Of a stretch of 64,000 nucleotides of DNA, positions 57,589 to 64,000 are shown piece after piece (position 1 is the first letter of the stretch; every line of letters begins with the position of its first letter). Location: positions 17,350,620 to 17,414,619 of the forward strand of contig CM057225.1 of NCBI GenBank assembly GCA_029891385.1. Direction: 5' to 3'. A program made the translations under genes and the position numbers. The notes beneath the pieces were generated by a model. It was not told where the DNA came from and did no database searches. It saw only the letters and a program-made list of their open reading frames with translations. The DNA is from Erythroxylum novogranatense. Taxonomy: Eukaryota; Streptophyta; Magnoliopsida; Malpighiales; Erythroxylaceae.

Positions 57589-58255
57589 TATTGGACCCTG
57601 AACCTTGGTGACAATTTGACTATGATCAAGTGGATGAGTTGATTGAAATTGAGTTGAAGATCATGAAATAAAGAGAGAAAGTATGAAAATATGAAAAATT
57701 GTGAAATAGTTGACCTTTTTGGCATTTGAAAGTTGACTTTTGTTTGAGGCAAAATTTGATAAAATGATCTACATGAAACTTGTAGATTATGTTGAGAGAT
57801 TTTGTGGACATAAAGTTTGTAATTTTTCGATATCGGAGTGAAAGTTATGATCGGTCAAAGTTTATGTTTGATTGGGTTTGACTTTTATATTGGTTGGAAC
57901 TTTGGTGAGAAATTAACCTAGTTAGAGGTTAATTGAGCTTTGATGTTTTCATGAAAATTGAAGGATTTGTTTTGATCTTTATTTCGATATAAAGTATGCA
58001 ATTTTTCGATCTCGAATATTAATTTATGATTTTTACAAGTTTGTATAGAGGATAGTATCTTTGATCGAAAATGGACTCCGTAGGAGTCGAATTGAGTTTT
58101 ATGTTCTTCTTGGAAGATTTAGAGCTTCCATAAGCTTTCTATAGAGACTAAGTTTGTCAAAATTAGAGTTTGGGAGTAAGAGTTATGAATTTTGGAAGTT
58201 TTGGATTTTTATGTTTAAAAAAAAAAAGAAAAAAAGAAATGAAATTGATTCATCC

Positions 58256-58395
58256 CGTCGCTAGGCGTGATCGCCTAGTGATGGTGGCGTTTATTTCGAT
58301 CGCTAGGGCGACGATCGCCTCGCTGACGGCTGGCGTTCGCCCGCGTCACCGAGGCGACAGCGTCGCTAGGCGATCTTGCCTGCACTGACGCCGTT
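58256..58395. repeat. GC/CpG-rich palindromic island in TE-6 5' LTR
   Basis: Four or five imperfect repeats of GTCGCTAGGCGACGATCGCC in an otherwise AT-rich LTR. Units contain self-complementary words (GGCGACGATCGCC). The right LTR has the same island at 62478-62625 with small differences. Confidence 0.8.
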
Positions 58396-60194
58396 TTGAT
58401 TCTTTGGTTTCTTGACTTTATTTCTCAATCCGACCTTTGTTCACTATTTTGCTTATATCTTTTCCGTCCGACATCCGATTGAGTTGATTCTTTTGCGTTG
58501 GATTCCTAAGACAATGAATTTCATTTATAAGAAATTTGTGAACTTTTGAGATTAAATTAATGGTGATTAATTTAATCAAAGTGAATCGGAAATTTTCGAG
58601 CATGATTAGGTGTTTGTGAAATTCGGGATCTGTAGAGATCCGATTGAAGCGATTCTTGAGGCGAAATAAAGATAAGACAAGGGGCTACAAATCATATGAA
58701 GACATGAAATGTCAATTTTGCCCCTAAACATTCGAATTTGGAAGAGAAAGAGGTAAGAGAAATTTTTCTACTTTGAGATTTTGATTAATTTTCGGTTTAG
58801 AATTATGACATATGAGATGGGTTTATGGATTGTGGAATTAATTTTGAAATATATGCTTTAGGCTGGGTTTAATTTTGGATGAAAAATTGATTAAGGTTTA
58901 GGCTTAATTTTATGATTGAGAATTTTGAGATATTTTGGTGTAGAATTATAGGAAATATGATGAATTGATGATATATGAAATCAATTTGAAGAATTTGTAT
59001 TTTATGGTATTGAATTGGGATAAATTGGTTTAGGTCAATTTTAAGATTTGGGGATTTTTGAAATTGAGGATTTAAATAGTTTGGAATTAATGTGAATTGA
59101 GGAATTGTGAGATTAATTTTGAAGAAATTATGTTTTATGAGATTGAATTGAGTGTCTTGGATTAGGCCAATTTTGAAAATTGGGGATTTTCAAATTGGAG
59201 ATTGAAATAACTTGGAAGTATGATAATTATGAATTTCCGATAGTTAATTTTGAGACTTATGCAAATTTATGATGTGAATTTGGGTTATTATGGTTTAGGT
59301 CGATTTAAGTGAAAGAAGGAAAGAAGCAAGGATCAAATTGAAGCTCGGGATAAACTTCTAGCGTCATTTGGAGGTGGGTGGCATATTTATAATTTGATCT
59401 GCAAGCTTAATATGAAATTTGTGAAAATGAAAGAAAGCAAAATTTTGTATGCTTGATAAATTATTGGAAATGTTTGAAAATAAGAATTGATTTAAAGTTG
59501 GAAAATATGATTTCCGAATGATTTCCGAGAAATTGGTACAAGTTTAAATTCAATTGTCATAAATGCATTATTGAATTATGCACTTGATTGAATGATTTGA
59601 TTTTGAAATTAGTATTTGAATGATGAATTGATCGAATTGTATGCATTATGTAAATGTGTGGAAAATCAAGAATTTGAAAAGTGCCTTTGGGCATTCTCAA
59701 ATCTCGTTTCGATTATGTGTTATGTGGGTCGGTTAGGTCCTTTGGTGAGAGTCAGCTGTCTCTATTAGTAAAGCCTTCACTCGGCTGCCCGCTAGTGTAC
59801 GGAACTCCGATTTGGATTCCCACGGCTACACTTGGACCGCAATGCGGAAAGTGTAATACGTTTCATTCGATTGCCTGAGGACATTATGCGAGCTATGCAA
59901 GACGCTCGTTGGACCAAACTGGACCATTTTGATCTGTTATGTGATTTTTGATTTTGTTAATGTGCGTGATAATTTGCCGATGTGATTGCATTCATGTTTA
60001 TGAGAAATTTTGGAAAAATGAAGAAAGGGTTTTCAATCAGAAATTTATGAAATTTGATATGAAAAGTTTGGAATAATTGAAAAGAGTTTGAGAGAAATAT
60101 TTCAAAGTTGAAAAGTTTGAAACATTAGCCCTTTGGCAAAAGTTTATAAAGAAATGTTTTCGCTTATTTATCGGTTTATAAATGTGTTATCCAC

Positions 60195-60208
60195 GAGCTT
60201 CCGAGCTC
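60195..60208 (+). promoter_or_regulatory. Hairpin-ACCC element in TE-6 LTR
   Basis: GAGCT/AGCTC with loop TCCG, immediately followed by ACCCCC. It lies about 790 bases from the LTR 3' end. Same flanking order (CCACGAGCT...AGCTCACCCC) as TE-1 and TE-5. Confidence 0.6.
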
Positions 60209-60998
60209 ACCCCCTTTCATCCCCATCTCGGTGTTTCGGCGGAGATTGGATGAAAGAATGTGAAGACGTATGTCAAGGCGTCGCTTCGACATTTGAATAC
60301 GTTGGTTTTGAGAAATTTGGATCTTGTGTATGAATATGTTTATGACTTTAGATAAGTTTGGAAAAATGTATTTGTGTATAAAGTTGAGTTTTGTGAATGA
60401 TTTGTAAAATCAGATATGAAATTATGGGTAATCTGGGATATATATGTATGGTGATTTGGGAATTTGATTGAATTCGAGTTTGGTATTGAATTGAGAATTA
60501 TGGAAGTATTAGATTTAGGTTTATGCGTTTCTTTGGTGTTTGGGATTATGAAGTGTTTTGAACCTTGCAGGTTTGGGTTAGGAAAAAGCGGCCGTTATCT
60601 TTTAAATTTCGATAAAATTGGGAAAAAAATGGAATTTGAGATTGGTATGGATTTATATAAGATTGCGATAAGAATGAATTTTCTTATGGAAATGATATGG
60701 ATGTGATTGATGTAAGAAATGAGAATAAGAAAGAAAAAAAATTTCATAACGGATTTTGGAACGCCTTAGGAATTCCCAACGCGATTCTCGCATTTCCGCT
60801 CTTTGCTTATTCACGGATGTCGTAAAGTGTTTGATTTACATTGATTTGTTTGCTTACTTTGTTTTCTATCCGTATTCGATTTGCATTCGATTCGATCCGC
60901 CGCTTATTCGTTCGCTTTGTGATTCAGTATTCGATTATTTCGCTCGTTTGCTTGGTTTTAGTTTCAGGTATGTAGTTGGGTCTCGGTCCCAACATTTA

Positions 60999-61010
60999 TA
61001 GTATCAAAGC
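60999..61010 (+). other. TE-6 primer-binding site (degenerate)
   Basis: TAGTATCAAAGC, the initiator-Met site TGGTATCAGAGC with two G-to-A changes, four bases after the LTR. Confidence 0.75.
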
Positions 61011-61777
61011 CCAAAGATTATGATCATACTTGGGCAATATGATTATCGAGATTGAATTTAGTGATTGTACGAGTAAGGTAGTGTGTGTTAATGAACTTGA
61101 GATTTGAAGTTCATTATGGCATTATGCGATGAGAATTTTAAAATGAATTTGGATGATTCGACTTTACACATTTATGAGATTAAAATAAGAAATGCTTGAA
61201 GGATAGGAGTAAATGAGAAATATTTGGAGAATTAAATTGATTGTGGACTAAAGTGAAGAGAATCATAATCGATTTTAGGAATGTGAAATTGATGTGCATG
61301 ACTTGTCATGCCTTATTTGAAGAATTAAAGTGATTGTTTGTTTAGGGTGTTAAGAATATGATTGATTAGAAACAGGTGTTTGTGGAACTGGAAATGTAAA
61401 TTGCAAAATGAATTGGGAGAAATTGATATAGCCTATACTTCTGTGAGATGAAAGTATGACTATTTGAAAGATGACATGGTGATAAAGATTAAATGATGAT
61501 TGAACCATATTAGGGTTTCTTAAGAAATGGACCATTAATTTGTGCCCATATATGAAGAAATAATGAGATATAGATATAGTGTTTTGATATGATATGAGTG
61601 ATATATGATTTAAGGAAGTGAAAATTTTGAAGAGATTGAGAATATGTATGAAGAGTGAAAGTGATGAAAAAGAAATTGATTATGAGTTTTGGAAAGAAAT
61701 TAGTAAGAAAGTGCTTGATGATCATTGTTTAGAAAGAAATTTATGTAAGAATGAGTTACTTGGAGTTAAGTAAATAT
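61011..61777. other. TE-6 interior, no coding sequence
   Basis: AT-rich. The only open frames are short minus-strand ones of AT-biased composition. No gag, protease, RT or integrase motif. Confidence 0.7.
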
Positions 61778-61815
61778 GAATTTCGAGGACGAAATTCTTT
61801 TAAGAGGGGGAGAAA
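61778..61815 (+). other. TE-6 inverted repeat and polypurine tract
   Basis: GAATTTCG (61778-61785) and CGAAATTC (61790-61797) form a perfect inverted repeat with a 4-base loop, then AAGAGGGGGAGAAA directly before the right LTR. Translated, the repeat still reads EFRGRN, the usual pol end, although pol is gone. Confidence 0.88.
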
Positions 61816-64000
61816 TGTTGGACCCTGAACCTTGAGTGACAATTTGACTATGATCAAGTGGATGAGTTGATTGAAATTGAGTTGAAGATCATGAAATAAA
61901 GAGAGAAAGTATGAAAATATGAAAAATTGTGAAATAGTTGACCTTTTTGGCATTTGAAAGTTGACTTTTGTTTGAGGCAAAATTTGATAAAATGATCTAC
62001 ATGAAACTTGTAGATTATGTTGAGAGATTTTTGTGGACATAAAGTTTGTAATTTTTCGATATCGGGAGTGAAAGTTATGATCAGTCAAAGTTTATGTTTG
62101 ATCGGGTTTGACTTTTATATTGGTTGGAACTTTGACTGAGAAATTAACCTAGTTAGAGGTTAATTGAGCTTTGATGTTTTTCATGAAAATTGAAGGATTT
62201 GTTTTGATCTTTATTTCGATATAAAGTATGCAATTTTTCGATCTCGGAATATTAAGTTATGATTTTTACAAGTTTGTATAGAGGATAGTATCTTTGACGG
62301 AAAATGGACTCCGTAAGAGTCGAATTGAGTTTTATGTTCTTCTTGGAAGATTTAGAGCTTCCATAAGCTTTCTATAGAGACTAAGTTTGTCAAAATTAGA
62401 GTTTGGGAGTAAGAGTTATAAATTTTGGAAGTTTTGGATTTTTATGTTAAAAAAAAAAAAGAAATGAAATTGATTCATCCCGTCGCTAGGCGACGATCGC
62501 CTAGTGATGGTGGCGTTTCGTCAAGATCGCTAGGGCGACGATCGCCTCATGACGGCTGGCGTTCGCCCGCGTCACCAGGCGGCGACAGCGTCGCTAGGGC
62601 GATCTTGCCCGTCTGACGCCGCTTTTGATTCTTTGGTTTTCATGACTTTATTTCCTCCAATTCGACCTTTGTTCACTATTTTGCTTATATCTTTTCCGTC
62701 CGACATCCGATTGAGTTGATTCTTTTGCGTTGGATTCCTAAGACAATGAATTTCATTTTATAAGAAATTTGTGAACTTTTGAGATTAAATTAATGGTGAT
62801 TAATTTAATCAAAGTGAGTCGGGAAATTTTCGAGCATGATTCAGTGTTTTGTGAAATTCGGGATCTGTAGAGATCCGATTGAAGCGATTCTTAAGGCGAA
62901 ATAAAGATAAGACAAGGGCTACAAATCATATGAAGACATGAAATGTCAATTTTGCCCTAAGACTTTTAATTTTGAATCTAAGTTCGGATTAGGGTGTAAT
63001 TTTCGGATTGGGAACACTGAGAGTATTTTGAGCATAACTTTTGATCTGGGAATCGAAATGAGACGATTCTTATTTTGAATTAAACTAGAGACATAAGGCT
63101 ATAATTGTTATGAAGATATTGAGTTTCAATTCTGGGATTAAGAATGTGAAATTTTGGACGGAAATAATCGTACATAGGAAATGTGTTAGAATATGGATAT
63201 TTCCGCCTTTGTTTAGCGATAACTTTTGATGTGGTACTCGAATTGGCGCGGTCAGTGGCGTTGGATTCAGATGAGTGAGAGGAACATTTCTCGAGAAGGA
63301 AGTTTTGACAAATTCCTTCAAATCGATAGTGCGAATCAAACCGCAAGTAAGTGTAATTTTAAGTTTTGAATGGAGGGCAAAATGGTCATTTGACCATCAA
63401 TTAATGAAACTCATTAATGATTGTCGTTTTGAGCTATTAAAAACGATGAATGGTCTGGAAAATTACAGAAGAAGAGAAAGAAGAAGAAATAAGAAGAGAG
63501 TGGAAGTTTTGTATGGAGAAAAGATGAGAGAAAGTTATTTTTATTTTTCTACTTGTTTTCTTAAGGATTTTGGGATGGTTCCAAGAGAGAAAAAGGTAGA
63601 GGAGCATAAGAGCTTCCTAAGGAACCAAAAACATTCGAATTTGGAAGAGAAAGAGGTAAGAGAAATTTTTCTACTTTGAGATTTTGATTAATTTTCGGTT
63701 TAGAATTATGACATATGAGATGGGTTTATGGATTGTGGAATTAATTTTGAAATATATGCTTTAGGCTGGGTTTAATTTTGGATGAAAAATTGATTAAGGT
63801 TTAGGCTTAATTTTATGATTGAGAATTTTGAGATATTTTGGTGTAGAATTATAGGAAATATGATGAATTGATGATATATGAAATCAATTTCGAAGAATTT
63901 GTATTTTATGGTATTGAATTGGGATAAATTGGTTTAGGCCAATTTTAAGATTTGGGGATTTTTGAAATTGAGGATTTAAATAGTTTGGAATTAATGTGAA
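61816..64000 (+). repeat. TE-6 3' LTR, cut by window end
   Basis: TGTTGGACCCTGAACC start. Follows the left LTR closely, with small indels, to the window end, except for the extra segment 62961-63628. That segment has a 134-codon open frame at its end (63275-63679), but it is purine-rich LTR sequence and is absent from the other copy. Confidence 0.92.

Larger units (their letters stand above)
57589..60994 (+). repeat. TE-6 5' LTR
   Basis: Begins TATTGGACCCTG (the other copy has TGTTGGACCCTG) and ends GGTCCCAACA. It lacks a roughly 670-base segment present in the right LTR (about 62961-63628). Contains a GC-rich palindrome-dense island (58256-58395) and the hairpin-ACCC element (60195-60208). 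Its many TGA/TTG-rich frames are not genes. Confidence 0.9.
57589..64000 (+). mobile_element. TE-6: non-autonomous long-LTR element, plus strand, runs off the window
   Basis: Left LTR 57589-60994 and right LTR from 61816 onward flank only 821 bases. A degenerate initiator-Met primer site follows the left LTR and a polypurine tract precedes the right one. The short interior has no gag or pol. The LTR shares CTGCCCGCTAGTGTACGG with TE-1 (inverted, as expected from orientation) and the hairpin-ACCC element, so TE-6 is a relative of the TE-1/TE-5 group that has lost its genes. Confidence 0.88.

Noticed and set aside
63275..63679. Plus-strand 134-codon frame, Lys/Arg/Glu-rich
   Set aside because: Purine-rich LTR sequence of TE-6, missing from the other LTR, no recognisable domain.
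1..64000. tRNA, rRNA or other structural RNA genes, and telomeric or centromeric satellite arrays
   Set aside because: None seen by eye on either strand; the only tRNA-related sequences are primer-binding sites.

Overview
This window is repeat-rich plant nuclear DNA, almost certainly from a dicot, and I see no intact host gene. The evidence is Ty3/gypsy chromovirus (Tekay/Del-like) and Ty1/copia coding remains, initiator-Met-tRNA primer sites, CACTA-type and hAT-type DNA elements, and captured exons of a plant nuclear gene for the chloroplast kinase STN7. All reading frames longer than about 100 codons are retroelement relics or repeat artefacts. I name the elements TE-0 to TE-6, CACTA-1 and CACTA-2.

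Layout. Positions 1-293 and 19429-20213 are two halves of an older long terminal repeat (TE-0). It is split by TE-1 (294-19428, minus strand), a gag-pol chromovirus with 2.27 kb LTRs and near-identical 5-bp flanks (CTTCT/CTTCC). TE-1 is itself split in its reverse transcriptase by TE-2 (4644-14595), an element with a 4.0 kb LTR and a 3.6 kb interior with no recognisable gag-pol. A decayed Ty1/copia element (about 20214-23183, plus strand) ends at CACTA-1 (about 23184-42251). CACTA-1 carries TE-3 (23613-38356), a solo LTR of about 4.5 kb with target duplication GAAAC. TE-3 is split by TE-4 (26597-36869), a complete but frame-broken chromovirus with target duplication AACTT. The rest of CACTA-1 holds at least four STN7-like exons and several exons of an unrecognised coiled-coil gene, all on the minus strand.

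Positions 42252-49968 hold unassigned AT-rich DNA, a 183-bp hAT-type MITE with an 8-bp target duplication, a copia integrase relic, and CACTA-2 with repeated subterminal blocks and another captured exon. TE-5 (49969-57588, continuing past the window) is a minus-strand chromovirus whose 4.2 kb LTR contains a 1.4 kb pyrimidine-rich minisatellite. It is interrupted by plus-strand TE-6 (57589 to beyond 64000), which has a 3.4 kb LTR and only about 0.8 kb of non-coding interior.

The most interesting signals are shared by elements that otherwise differ. (1) A short hairpin directly followed by ACCC lies in every LTR family where I could look, with a compensatory base-pair change between families. 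(2) A second covarying hairpin sits beside it in three families. (3) An inverted repeat of the form AATTTCG-loop-CGAAATT sits immediately before the polypurine tract, and is kept even in elements with no coding capacity. (4) Paired copies differ repeatedly at CAG/CTG positions, which may be a base-calling artefact at methylated CHG sites. Nothing here was computed: alignments were made by eye, so edges of degenerate features are approximate.
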